A stretch of DNA of 64,000 nt, from positions 4,386,548-4,450,547 of the forward strand of contig CP070758.1 of the NCBI GenBank assembly GCA_020348925.1, written 5' to 3'. Of the stretch, positions 8,576 to 16,565 are shown one piece after another. The translations under genes were made by a program, and so were the position numbers. Each line of letters starts with the position of its first letter. The stretch's first letter is position 1. The stretch is from Gemmatimonadota bacterium (GTDB lineage: Bacteria; JBHIER01; G020348925). The notes beneath the pieces are model-generated. The model ran no database searches. It was not told where the DNA came from and worked only from the letters and a program-made list of their open reading frames with translations.

Positions 8576-8767
8576 ATGACCCTGCCACAGCAAGTTACGA
8601 AATTTTTCCAGTCGAAGGTAGCAGAATTTTTCTGTAGTGAAGATCCCATGTATGAGATGCTCTCCTGGTTACTGTACCAGTTTATGAAGGCTGAGGCTGA
8701 GTCAAAGGTTGGTGCTGAGAAAAACCAGCGCAGTATAGGGCGTAAAACCTACTTCAGTGGCTATAAA
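8576..8767 (+). pseudogene. IS256-family (mutator) transposase, N-terminal remnant
   Basis: The frame starts at ATG 8576 after AAAGGAGG and encodes about 64 residues that match the N-terminus of IS256-type transposases: a helical start, then AEAESKVGAEKNQRS and RKTYFSGYK, equivalent to the conserved KIGAERYERTEERKGYRNGYR stretch. The match ends exactly where MITE copy 3 begins, after which the frame reads through repeat sequence to an unrelated stop at 8986. The catalytic DDE region, more than 300 residues, is absent. An insertion-sequence fragment, inactive. Confidence 0.8.
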
Positions 8768-8875
8768 ATAAGGGAACACCATACCTATTTTATGTATGCT
8801 TCTTCTTTCTCCCAACCTTTAAACGAAACGTACAGCGAACCAACGTTAAAAAATAAGTATGTTGTCCCCTTATTT
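8766..8875. mobile_element. MITE-like element, copy 3 (shared ends, different core)
   Basis: About 110 bp with long imperfect inverted ends: AAATAAGGGAACACCATACC on the left, and AAATAAGGGGACAACATACT on the right when reverse-complemented. The ends match those of copies 1 and 2, but the core (TTCTTCTTTCTCCCAACC) differs, so it is a relative rather than a sister copy. It sits precisely at the break of the IS256 remnant and about 10 bp from the 3' end of the higA gene. Confidence 0.7.
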
Positions 8876-8886
8876 CCATTTTTCTA

Positions 8887-9993
8887 TCAACTCCGATGTT
8901 TCCATGTATATCGGGAGCGGAGATCATTGTGCCACGAGTTTTTAAATTGCTTATCATGCTGCAACCGTCCGACAATAATGCCATGATCAATGCCTAAGTG
9001 GTCCGCAAAACTTCGGATATCCCGGGAAGAATAAGAACCGTTTTCAAGGAATCCCGCGTAATCATTCGGTGGAATTAAAATATCTGCGGCGAATTGATCG
9101 GCTTCTTCCTCCTGCTTGCCCAATTTCATGTCAGTGTCTTCACCTTCAATGAAAACCATATTCTTGCCATGATAGAGTAGATGACAGAGTTCATGGAAAA
9201 GGCTAAACCAAAAAATATCAGCCCAACTGCCGCGGATTGTCAACATAAGGACTGCTTTCTTTTGGCCCAACCAGAATGTAGCGCCGTGGGCATAGGTCTT
9301 CGGTAAATGGGAACATAAGACCAGCACCACACCGGCATCCGAAAGCGTACCACGCAAATCTGCTTCAAATTTTTCTGGGGACTGTCGTGTCATGTGACGG
9401 AGAGTTGGGAGGGTATTTTCCAACTTGTGTTTATTAAATGGCGCACATTCGGTCTTCTGACCTTGAAGCTCTCCAATTCTCAACCAGGCGGCAACTGCCT
9501 CCGGTGATCGCTTTACTTTACCATGTCGCCCGTGACGAAATACCACTTGATAACGCTTCAAGGCTGGAACATTCTTTAGTGAAGTAACACCAAAAAATCG
9601 CTGCAATTCCTGAACTTTATCTGTAGGTTTTGTTCTTTTTGCAATATAGCCCAACGCAGCCAATTTTGCATAACAAAATTTTGTGATCAGCCTGCTTTCA
9701 TCCCTCAGTCGCTGTAGTTCCCTAATTTCTTGCTGGCGGGCTAAAGCCAAACGATATTCAGCTTCCAAACCTGTCCAGATATGTGCCGGGACACCGACAA
9801 CCTTTTCTAACTGAAGGGCGGTATCTGGAGTTATAGCCTTATTACCCGTAAAGATGGCACTCAGCTTCGGGGCAGGCCGGTTCATGCGCCGGGCCAGCTC
9901 GTCTTTGGTCATACCCAATTCACTTATGACTTCTTCAAGGTACTCGCCGGGAGGAATCGCTACATCAGAATGAATATCCTTTTTAATCATCAT
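8887..9993 (-). CDS. higA: HigA-type antitoxin with ImmA/IrrE metallopeptidase domain
   Basis: A 368-aa protein. Its first 80 residues are a HigA/XRE helix-turn-helix (GEYLEEVISELGMTKDELA, MNRPAPKLSAIFTG). A linker follows, then an ImmA/IrrE-like zinc peptidase with HELCH at 267-271 and the third ligand in EEEADQFAADILIP near residue 297. ATG 9993 lies inside the end of the upstream toxin gene (11-nt overlap), so the pair is translationally coupled. In this fused class the N-domain binds toxin-gene operators. The peptidase is often proposed to control antitoxin or repressor turnover; that role is not proven here. Confidence 0.88.
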   Translation of the reverse strand: MMIKKDIHSDVAIPPGEYLEEVISELGMTKDELARRMNRPAPKLSAIFTGNKAITPDTALQLEKVVGVPAHIWTGLEAEYRLALARQQEIRELQRLRDESRLITKFCYAKLAALGYIAKRTKPTDKVQELQRFFGVTSLKNVPALKRYQVVFRHGRHGKVKRSPEAVAAWLRIGELQGQKTECAPFNKHKLENTLPTLRHMTRQSPEKFEADLRGTLSDAGVVLVLCSHLPKTYAHGATFWLGQKKAVLMLTIRGSWADIFWFSLFHELCHLLYHGKNMVFIEGEDTDMKLGKQEEEADQFAADILIPPNDYAGFLENGSYSSRDIRSFADHLGIDHGIIVGRLQHDKQFKNSWHNDLRSRYTWKHRS

Positions 9994-10285
9994 AATGCTT
10001 ACTCACCTCCTCAATGCATGCTATTTCCAGAAGCTCGCCCTCAAGTTTGAAGATTAACCTATAAAACCCTGTCAGTTTTATCGACCATTCTCCCTGTCGA
10101 TCTCCTTTCAAGGCATGGCAGTGTAAACCAGGCAAGGAAGAGAGTTCCTTAATATCATGAGCTTGTTTTATAATATTGATACGCTCAATATACTTACGTG
10201 CTAAGTCTCGTCCGTAGGCTTTTTCTGCCTCACGAAATTTCTCATACTGTTTCTGAAGTTTTCTTGTTCTGAAACGAACTTCCAC
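9983..10285 (-). CDS. higB: HigB/RelE-type mRNA-interferase toxin
   Basis: A 100-aa RelE/ParE-superfamily toxin: basic N-terminal helices (RFRTRKLQKQYEKF), then LPGLHCHALKGDRQGEWSIK, and the closing strand YRLIFKLEGELLEIACIEEV, typical of HigB proteins that cut mRNA on the ribosome. It starts with GTG 10285; the ribosome site is weak. It precedes and overlaps the antitoxin gene, the toxin-first order usual for higBA. A palindrome-rich control region lies just upstream. The pair is complete and probably functional. Confidence 0.85.
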   Translation of the reverse strand: MEVRFRTRKLQKQYEKFREAEKAYGRDLARKYIERINIIKQAHDIKELSSLPGLHCHALKGDRQGEWSIKLTGFYRLIFKLEGELLEIACIEEVSKHYDD

Positions 10286-10317
10286 CCGAATTTCCCGTTT
10301 CTAATCCTCAGTTCATC

Positions 10318-10390
10318 TTTACCGGTAAGTTAAAATATATAATGAACATCTTGAAATATCAAGTAATTTCTTTACCTTTTAGGTAAAGAA
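10318..10390. promoter_or_regulatory. Putative higBA operators: palindromes with half-site TTTACC
   Basis: Upstream of higB there are two inverted repeats built on the same half-site. TTACCGGTAA lies at about 10319-10328, and a longer one at 10368-10390 has arms TTCTTTACC and GGTAAAGAA around a 5-nt spacer. Between them is a third palindrome, CTTGA-N4-TCAAG, at 10350-10363. Repeated operators ahead of a TA operon whose antitoxin carries an HTH suggest autoregulation. The interval 10391-10657 holds no gene that I can support and is AT-rich. Confidence 0.6.
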
Positions 10391-10657
10391 TATCAGTATG
10401 TAAAAAGAGGAGAGTGACTACTCTCTTCAATTATTTCATCACACACTGAAATTGAAAAATAGAGTATTTATCTTTTCCTATACCCTAAGAACCAGTTGGA
10501 ATTTTCGACCAACTTATTCATTACTTTTTAGGTCGTGCGAGAAGATTTTATTTTCCGGCTTTGAAGATAAAACAGGCGAAACGATGTAGCAAGTGAAAAT
10601 TATGAATAATAAGGGCTTGCAAAAAATTGTAACTTTATGGGTTTGCTTTGATGGATT

Positions 10658-10820
10658 GAGATCGCCACGCCATGAACCTCAACAGTTCATACTGCGCAAT
10701 GACATATTGTGTTCGTCGGCTATTTCTCTTCTTCCCAAATCCCATGTTGGGAACAAACATTATTTGGGAAATAGAGTTTCTAGTTCATTATGCTCCCAAA
10801 CGGAGATTGGAAACGAGGAG
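10658..10820. repeat. Two-module palindromic intergenic repeat, copy B
   Basis: Module 1 (10658-10704) reads GAGATCGCCACG, stem CATGAAC with GTTCAT, then GCAATGACATATTGTGTTC. The last 19 bases are identical in copy C. Module 2 (10731-10820) carries TTGGGAACAAACATTATTTG and CTCCCAAACGGAGATTGG, degraded relative to copy C. Its right edge lies about 20 bp from the nitrilase remnant. The open frames across it on the + strand are not genes. Confidence 0.75.
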
Positions 10821-10840
10821 AGCTCGCCGAGGGGGAAGGC

Positions 10841-10983
10841 CCAATTTTATGAATCCTCAGACCGTATCCGCCTCCCTGAGCCCAAACCAATCGCTCTTCG
10901 TAGGTGGGTACCAGTTTTCGATGCACCGATTTGATCTGTCCCTGTCGGTTGATACAGATCGACGAACAGTATACGCTGTGACC
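10841..10983 (-). pseudogene. Nitrilase gene fragment
   Basis: Read on the - strand, this stretch gives GGHSVYCSSICINRQ, then GQIKSVHRKLVPTYEERL, then VWAQGGGYGLRIHKIG. It is collinear with residues 120-168 of the intact nitrilase at 13102-14073, including the catalytic Lys of HRKLVPT. Both flanks are gone: homology stops before the catalytic Cys motif, where copy B repeat sequence takes over, and the N-terminal side degenerates with a frameshift near 10983-11010. A relic of a second nitrilase copy. Confidence 0.82.
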
Positions 10984-11016
10984 TCCGCAAACCGCCGCAT
11001 TGAATCGGTGCCAGCG

Positions 11017-12279
11017 TCATCTCATGACAACTATTTTTATGTCTTCCGTCCGAGGATCACGATCCACTGAAAACCTGCAGAAATATATCCCACTGGCGAC
11101 CTCAAGTCCTGCCTGATTCTTTCCATCCCAGGCCACAGTATACATTCCCGATTCTTTTTCCTCATCCAACAACGTGAGTACCTCTTGTCCCAAAATATTA
11201 AATACCCTCAGCGATGCATGAACAGGAAATCTTCTTTCTCCTATCTGGAATGTGATATTCGTGGTTGAATTAAACGGGTTGGGATAATTCTGGTATATTG
11301 CAAAACCACAAGGTGCGGTCGGTATCTCGGTGACACCCGTCGGCGAACCCATGTCATAATACAACGAAAATTGACTGTTCTCATCTGTTTCGAATTCATT
11401 CAAAGTCGGTGAATACGTTTTGACTCTGATCTCGTTGTTGTCAGGAGAGAACTCCATGATCCTCAGCCAACCATCGCCTCCGTTTCTCCGGCCCTGATAA
11501 TCGGAAACCAGTGAATAAACGGTGTTTCCATCGTATGTTTCCTGTCCGCGCCATTCCTCTGTACCCCAGTGACCGCAAAGCATTAAAAAAAAGTTTGAAT
11601 GATGCTTCAATGCTTCATAGATAATCTCACCTTTTTCCGTGGGAGGGTGCCCCTCTCCGATAGCCGCTGAGTGATGTACGACCAAAGCCCGTCGAACGCT
11701 GTAAGTGTTGAGAAGACTGTCGGCCCAGCTCAATACCGGAGAGCCGGAGGTAATGGTGTATTCGAAAAATATGACAATGAAACTCAGGCCACTAACGCTG
11801 AAAAGTGCAAAGTGATTGTTGTTGTCATACCCGAAGTGACCACCATAATAGTGGCGTCCTGAAAAACGCCCTGTTCCAAAATATTGGTTGTACAATTTGA
11901 ACGGTTGATCGTGATTTCCCACTGCTATCCCGTAAGGTATTCCATCGGCCAACCCTGTTGTGTGAGGATTTTCCAGAATACGCATGGCTTCGTCGGCCCG
12001 CCTCCATTCCGTTGACCGAAAACCGAACTCGACAACATCCCCCAGGTGAGCGACAAGGACGATGTTCAGGGAATCTACGTGATCGACAATCCACCGGGTC
12101 TGAGCTTGAAAGATATCAGGATTGCCTCCAAAGAGATTGCCGGTGTAATACTGAGTATCGGGCAGACCGATGATGGTAAAATCCCGGGCTGAAACCGGAC
12201 AGGAGATGAGGATGTATAGTAAAAGTATTGCTGCCAGTCTTTGGTGTCCTCGAGTCGGTATATCTGTGGAAAGAGACAT
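11017..12279 (-). CDS. Secreted calcineurin-like metallophosphoesterase with FlgD/T9SS-type C-terminal domain
   Basis: A 420-aa exported protein. A signal peptide (ILLLYILISCPVSA) is followed by a metallophosphoesterase domain (about residues 33-285) with the metal-binding motifs GLPDTQYY, HLGDVVE, GNHDQP, VHHSAAIGEG and CGHWG. About 90 C-terminal residues form a FlgD-Ig-like domain (YQNYPNPFNS, NILGQEV, SGIYFCRF), the kind used for type IX secretion sorting or surface attachment in FCB bacteria. ATG 12279 has GGGGGAG upstream. It probably hydrolyses phosphoesters outside the cell; the substrate is unknown. The same C-terminal domain ends the 1305-aa protein at 25497, so both likely share an export route. 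Confidence 0.9.
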   Translation of the reverse strand: MSLSTDIPTRGHQRLAAILLLYILISCPVSARDFTIIGLPDTQYYTGNLFGGNPDIFQAQTRWIVDHVDSLNIVLVAHLGDVVEFGFRSTEWRRADEAMRILENPHTTGLADGIPYGIAVGNHDQPFKLYNQYFGTGRFSGRHYYGGHFGYDNNNHFALFSVSGLSFIVIFFEYTITSGSPVLSWADSLLNTYSVRRALVVHHSAAIGEGHPPTEKGEIIYEALKHHSNFFLMLCGHWGTEEWRGQETYDGNTVYSLVSDYQGRRNGGDGWLRIMEFSPDNNEIRVKTYSPTLNEFETDENSQFSLYYDMGSPTGVTEIPTAPCGFAIYQNYPNPFNSTTNITFQIGERRFPVHASLRVFNILGQEVLTLLDEEKESGMYTVAWDGKNQAGLEVASGIYFCRFSVDRDPRTEDIKIVVMR

Positions 12280-12404
12280 GTGGTTTTACACTCCCCCAAA
12301 TCTCCCTTTGAGAAGGGGACTTTTCAGTGGAGCATGTTTTCCGGGCATTGTATCTTTTCTGATGCCTGACCTCGATACGACGATGGTAAGGCATAGACCA
12401 CTGA

Positions 12405-12644
12405 TTATTCTACTTCACCAAAATGCTTCCTGAATAACTCTTCCGAACGTTTGGCACCTTCATCCGTCAGCGCGACGGATTTTGCCTTGCTCTTTGGATC
12501 GTAGATGTATCCTTTTTCGAAGAGCCTGTCCATTGCACCCCAGTCCATACCCTTCCACGCTCTTAACTGTCTATGATCCTCAAAGGTGGTTAAAAACAGA
12601 AGGGCGAGAACCATCTCATCGACTTTATCTTTGTCATATTCCAT
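12405..12644 (-). CDS. DUF6429 family small protein
   Basis: A 79-aa protein starting at ATG 12644 (MEYDKDKVDEMVLALL). It matches the DUF6429 pattern as I recall it: AWKGMDWGAMDRL, then GYIYDPKSKAKSVALT and a C-terminal ELFRKHF. The fold looks like a small winged helix (helices followed by a hairpin around YDPKSKAKSVAL), but DNA binding is a guess. The frame could be extended to a TTG at 12656, with no better ribosome site. It is a stand-alone gene in the accessory zone. Confidence 0.75.
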   Translation of the reverse strand: MEYDKDKVDEMVLALLFLTTFEDHRQLRAWKGMDWGAMDRLFEKGYIYDPKSKAKSVALTDEGAKRSEELFRKHFGEVE

Positions 12645-12660
12645 GGTTTGTCTCAAAAAG

Positions 12661-12901
12661 TTAATGTTTCATGCAATCAATAAACGCATTCCCTTTCTTT
12701 TTAATGAGAAGAAGCGGCAGGAGAATTTCCCGCAAGTCCTCGATGGCAGCGCTTTCCTGTCCCCTTTTTGTGATACACCCTGATCTGTGGCTGCCCAAAT
12801 CTCGATGTGTCATAAAATCTGTATTTTCGCTTCAAAATCTTCATGGCGCCACCCTGTTCCTTATCATTAATCACCAGCAACAATTCTCGTGTGATTTGCA
12901 A
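12661..12901 (-). pseudogene. Possible frameshifted small gene of unknown family
   Basis: One - strand frame gives VINDKEQGGAMKILKRK and FYDTSRFGQPQIRVYHKKG. A different frame then continues as IEDLREILLPLLLIKKKGN and NAFIDCMKH before a stop at 12661-12663. Together they look like the C-terminal half of one protein broken by a frameshift at about 12740-12765, with a faint resemblance to LAGLIDADG-type endonuclease tails. The resemblance is weak and the family is not established. Confidence 0.3.
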
Positions 12902-12923
12902 AACGAACTACTTTGATTGGTAT

Positions 12924-13083
12924 GAGATTGCCACGACATGAACATCAATGGTTCATGACTCGCAATGACATATTGTGTTCAGAGATTTCTTCTCACACTC
13001 TTTCGCGCCAGTTTGGGAGCGGACATTATTTAGGAAACGGAGTTTCCCATTCATTGCGTTCCCAAACAGAGTTTGGGAACGAG
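12924..13083. repeat. Two-module palindromic intergenic repeat, copy C
   Basis: Module 1 (12924-12970) reads GAGATTGCCACG, stem ACATGAAC with GGTTCATGA, then CTCGCAATGACA. Module 2 (13011-13083) carries GTTTGGGAGCGGACATTATT, GGAAACGGAGTTTCC and a terminal hairpin GTTCCCAAAC with GTTTGGGAAC. This is the best-preserved copy and gives the clearest consensus. It ends 18 bp from the stop codon of the intact nitrilase and could end its transcript. Confidence 0.8.
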
Positions 13084-13101
13084 TCTGAAAAGAGCATCTA
13101 T

Positions 13102-14073
13102 TCACTCCGTGATTTTTAAAATCGTCTGCCGCTTCCTATTGACGACAAGCCGGGTGACATCCGGGCGGGAATAGTGACCGGAGGGATCGAAGTTCTGGCG
13201 CTCCTGTTTCACCTTTTCATGGTCGATAGTGGCGACGAGCAACTCCTCACGGTCGGCGACTGGCTCAATGATCCATTTTCCGTCAGGCCCTGCCAGGCAC
13301 GATCCGCCGTCGGCAATGATGTCTGTGCACTGAGACAAGATTTTCGCGGCATGAGGGACGTCTGTTGGAATATCATCTTTCCTTAAAAGACCGGAAACGG
13401 ACATGACGTAAGAACGGGATTCCACGGCAATGAACCGTGTAATATCCTGCGTATTGCGAACGCTGCCGGGCCAGAGTGCTATGTGTAAGTCTTCGCCTTG
13501 AGCATAAAGAGCAGTGCGAACCAACGGCATCCAGTTCTCCCAGCAGTTGAGCCCGCCAATCGTGAAGGACCCGAGTTTATGGACTCTCAGACCGTGTCCG
13601 TCACCCTGAGCCCAGGTCAACCGCTCCTCATAGGTCGGCACGAGCTTGCGATGGACGGATTTGATCTGTCCCCGCTGGTCGATGGACACCAGGGAACAAT
13701 ATATACTGTGACCGCCACGATCCCCGGCTCTTTCGACAGTGCCCAAAATAACAGCAATGGCCCTTTTGGCTGACATTTCACAAATGGAATCCAAATCACC
13801 CGATCCAATATGAACAGCTTGATTCATATAATAGGCATGCAACTCCTTTTGTACGGATGAATTGAAACGAGCCCCATCAGTGCGCTCGATCCAGAAAGGA
13901 TATCCAGGCAGCACGGCTTCTCCGAAAGCCACGAGCTGGCAATCCTCGTCCGCCGCTTTTTCAATAGAGTTCACAATTTTAGCGGTTGTCTTTTCACGGT
14001 TGAGCCACACAGGGGCGATCTGAGCCAAACCGACCCTCAACGTGTTCGAGATATGAGCCACTTCACGCTTCAT
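13102..14073 (-). CDS. Nitrilase-superfamily hydrolase (aliphatic nitrilase/cyanide hydratase type)
   Basis: A 323-aa carbon-nitrogen hydrolase with the full catalytic triad: Glu52 (FGEAVLPGYP), Lys143 (HRKLVPTYEE) and Cys177 (GGLNCWENWMPL). HRKL-PT and NCWEN are the signatures of true nitrilases that convert nitriles to acids and ammonia, as opposed to amidase members. Length fits this branch, although the C-terminal tail is short. ATG 14073 starts the frame. It has no obvious operon partners. A decayed fragment of a close paralogue lies 2.2 kb away beside the same type of repeat, pointing to a past local duplication. The physiological substrate is unknown; cytoplasmic. Confidence 0.9.
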   Translation of the reverse strand: MKREVAHISNTLRVGLAQIAPVWLNREKTTAKIVNSIEKAADEDCQLVAFGEAVLPGYPFWIERTDGARFNSSVQKELHAYYMNQAVHIGSGDLDSICEMSAKRAIAVILGTVERAGDRGGHSIYCSLVSIDQRGQIKSVHRKLVPTYEERLTWAQGDGHGLRVHKLGSFTIGGLNCWENWMPLVRTALYAQGEDLHIALWPGSVRNTQDITRFIAVESRSYVMSVSGLLRKDDIPTDVPHAAKILSQCTDIIADGGSCLAGPDGKWIIEPVADREELLVATIDHEKVKQERQNFDPSGHYSRPDVTRLVVNRKRQTILKITE

Positions 14074-14122
14074 AATACTTTATCCTGTTTTCCTAAGGAA
14101 CAATGATTTCGAAATTCACCAT

Positions 14123-14401
14123 CTATATCGGCTTTTTAGAGATGTTCCGTTTTTGTCCTATCCTCAGGATAACGACATCTTGCTCCATGATCGTAAAAAC
14201 AATACGATAGTTCCCAAATCCATACCTCCGGAGTCCCTTGAACTGGCCGTTCATAGCAGGGTAAGCATCAGCATTATCCGCCAGATCTTTTTCGAGTTGA
14301 TCCATAAGTGCAAGCTGGTCGATGAGTCGGAGAGCGCCGCCCTTACTCAGTTTCTCGAGATCGCGAAGAACGGATTCTTTGTATGCGATTTTATATGCCA
14401 A
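14123..14401 (-). CDS. relE: RelE/ParE-family toxin
   Basis: A 92-aa RelE-superfamily protein: YKIAYKESVLRDLEKL, then FKGLRRYGFGNYRIVFTI and the final strand VVILRIGQKRNISKK. The core strand RRYGFGNYRIVF is characteristic of mRNA-interferase toxins. ATG 14401 lies inside the 3' end of the antitoxin gene (11-nt overlap), ensuring coupled translation. Antitoxin-first order is typical of relBE. The gene is intact; function by family inference. Confidence 0.88.
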   Translation of the reverse strand: MAYKIAYKESVLRDLEKLSKGGALRLIDQLALMDQLEKDLADNADAYPAMNGQFKGLRRYGFGNYRIVFTIMEQDVVILRIGQKRNISKKPI

Positions 14402-14609
14402 GGGACTCCTTCAACTTTTTGCCGGATATTATGGGGTCAGTTGTATCGTGTATCCTGTCAAAGGCAATTTGAAGATCGGCATAATCTGCAAGATAGGCCT
14501 CTAAAGCCTTCTGAATGATGTAAGACCTCGGTCTTTCCGTCTCCTTGGCAACACTATCGAGTTGTCTGACAAGATCTTCCGGGATTCTTACTGATATGGC
14601 TAAAGTCAT
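14391..14609 (-). CDS. relB: RelB/CopG-type ribbon-helix-helix antitoxin
   Basis: A 72-aa protein. ATG 14609 has GGAGG upstream and opens a ribbon-helix-helix DNA-binding domain (LAISVRIPEDLVRQLDSVAK, RPRSYIIQKALEAYL), with a C-terminal toxin-binding tail. The frame extends further upstream but without a start that has a ribosome site. It overlaps the relE-like toxin gene downstream and probably represses its own promoter through the palindrome just upstream. Confidence 0.88.
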   Translation of the reverse strand: MTLAISVRIPEDLVRQLDSVAKETERPRSYIIQKALEAYLADYADLQIAFDRIHDTTDPIISGKKLKESLGI

Positions 14610-14636
14610 TGTAACCTCCTGCAACGTTTGTATTAC

Positions 14637-14659
14637 AATGTATACATTCATCACATGAA
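14637..14659 (-). promoter_or_regulatory. Promoter and operator of the relBE-like pair
   Basis: On the - strand TTGCAT (14654-14659) and TACATT (14637-14642) stand 11 bp apart, with TATACA an alternative -10. The perfect 12-bp palindrome AATGTATACATT at 14637-14648 overlaps the -10 region, where a dimeric RHH repressor would block transcription. The ribosome site and antitoxin ATG follow about 25 bp downstream. Confidence 0.45.
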
Positions 14660-14997
14660 ATGCAACGATTTTTATCAGGAAAACCGGGTGAAGGAATCTC
14701 ATAATGGTACTTCAGATTATTATCTTACCTGTCAAATCAAGGTTTTTAATTAATAATTATATGTTTTATTTAAATTTATGAAACACGCTCGCATACTACT
14801 CGAGACGCGAGAGAAACCACCGCAAATTATTGATCACGACTCCCTCAAGCTTCTCCATTCGGCCACTTGTTGTCAAAGCACAAATAACTCAGCAATGAAA
14901 CATATCAGGAGTCGGACATTCTAACTGCAGCAAAGAATAAGTACTGGCTCTGTATCCTCCGAGGAATACAGCCGATTTTAGAATGTTCTTAATGGCT

Positions 14998-16362
14998 TCA
15001 GTGTTTTTCAATGTATTCGAAAATCTTCATGAGAGCCGGATCTTTACGGTGAAAGTACTCTTCGGAACGCGCTTGATGCTGAATATGTGGCTCGATCCAC
15101 GTGCGGTCGTCCCACGGATAGCGAGTATTCATCCAATACCACTTTGACACCATCAGATTGAATCGACTGTTTGGCAAGGGGATAAATTCAGGATCTGCAT
15201 AGTGGTTTGGAGGAGCACCGGTCGGCTCCCCGACAAAGATAGGGTCGCAATGTTTTTCCAGCCAGGCAATGCATTGTACGGCCGCACTGACGTTCTTGCG
15301 CCCTGTGAGAACAAAGAAATGCCCCTTCCTGTTGATACGGTCATGTTTGATCACACCATGTATGAGCGGCTCTAAATATGTGTTTGTCCCTCCAAGGTTA
15401 TGCCTCATATCAATGATGAGTCGATCGACCGGATTCGCCTCAATATAAGACCATAATCTCGAATTAACATCGGCAAAGCTCTCACTTTCATCGTTCGCGC
15501 ACTGATTGAAACACATATACACTGTTTTATATTCCTCCAAATATTCAAACCAGTATGGAGAGTCGAAATGCTTTATATATAACGGAAGACCTTCTGACTG
15601 ATCTGAAAATATTGAGACGTATGTATCTGTCGGAACGGCATGCTGAAGCCAGTACCATGAATAGAATTCATCTGAATCAAATGGCTCGGCTTCCAGGCTC
15701 AATTCGATGCGCTCTCCATTTTTGTCTTCCACAAGAAGATATAAGATCTGTTCGTCCTCAACAATATGAAGTCCATTCATAACAGATGACATCATGAAAA
15801 ACAGGGGGGCAAAATAGATTTGCGAATATACGTTATCGCCGGAGGTGATGCTTTGCACTTTTTCGAAAGCATCCCCCGCCGTGAGATTTCCTATTTGAAG
15901 AACCTTGCACCCATAGGCACCGGAATACTTCGTCGAAACGGCTGTGACGAAGAGTCCGTCTGAGAATTTCTCGACCCGAACGGGGAACCATCCATCCGTC
16001 AGATGAGGGCTGATGAGCCTTGTATGCCAATCTCCGATGAGTGCGGCGATTCGCAACAGACCAGCGCGTATTTCATTTCCGGTGAGATAAGGTATGTTTT
16101 CGTAAAATGCATCCACCTCTGCAAAGAAAGTTGCGTCGCCTATTTTAAAAAAGAGATTGGGATGCAATGCTTCCATTTTTTCAACCATGAATCGGAGATC
16201 CTCTCTCCATTGTTGGGTTGATAGTTGCGTTGCATCCCTTCCCCAGATCGATTGATTTAAAATGAAAACAGATATGATAAGCATACCTATAGAAGTGTGC
16301 ACAACTGCTCCTATTTTCTGCTGACATGCTCTGTTTGGTGACAATCCTGAGAGTTTCAACAT
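14998..16362 (-). CDS. Exported S41-like (tail-specific protease related) protein
   Basis: A 454-aa protein with an N-terminal hydrophobic segment (GMLIISVFILNQSIWG), probably a signal peptide or anchor, followed by a region like the N-terminal part of the S41 family (WREDLRFMVEKMEALHPNLFF, IGDWHTRLI). Residues about 325-390 carry the C-terminal processing peptidase core: LIIDMRHNLGGTN, and FFVLTGRKNVSAAVQ, where the catalytic Ser is expected. No clear PDZ domain is visible. It most resembles uncharacterised S41 members of FCB genomes. The preceding 295-bp gap (14703-14997) is AT-rich and holds nothing recognisable. Confidence 0.8.
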   Translation of the reverse strand: MLKLSGLSPNRACQQKIGAVVHTSIGMLIISVFILNQSIWGRDATQLSTQQWREDLRFMVEKMEALHPNLFFKIGDATFFAEVDAFYENIPYLTGNEIRAGLLRIAALIGDWHTRLISPHLTDGWFPVRVEKFSDGLFVTAVSTKYSGAYGCKVLQIGNLTAGDAFEKVQSITSGDNVYSQIYFAPLFFMMSSVMNGLHIVEDEQILYLLVEDKNGERIELSLEAEPFDSDEFYSWYWLQHAVPTDTYVSIFSDQSEGLPLYIKHFDSPYWFEYLEEYKTVYMCFNQCANDESESFADVNSRLWSYIEANPVDRLIIDMRHNLGGTNTYLEPLIHGVIKHDRINRKGHFFVLTGRKNVSAAVQCIAWLEKHCDPIFVGEPTGAPPNHYADPEFIPLPNSRFNLMVSKWYWMNTRYPWDDRTWIEPHIQHQARSEEYFHRKDPALMKIFEYIEKH

Positions 16363-16565
16363 TGCTGTACACCATCCGCGTTCAAATCATCTTCCGAAAA
16401 ATAAACTGAAACGGATCTTCTTTTGCGTTTGGAAAGAACGAGGTCGGCTTGCTTGTGATTTCAAAGGGATGAGAAAGAGATTGGCGCATTCATAATTATT
16501 ACGATTCACCATACAAATGAAAAATTTCAATGGAGATATACACATTTTCATTCATCCGTGCGATA

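Noticed and set aside
10593-11070. Overlapping + strand frames in the repeat/nitrilase-fragment region
   Set aside because: They cross palindromic repeat DNA and the antisense of the nitrilase fragment; no ribosome sites.
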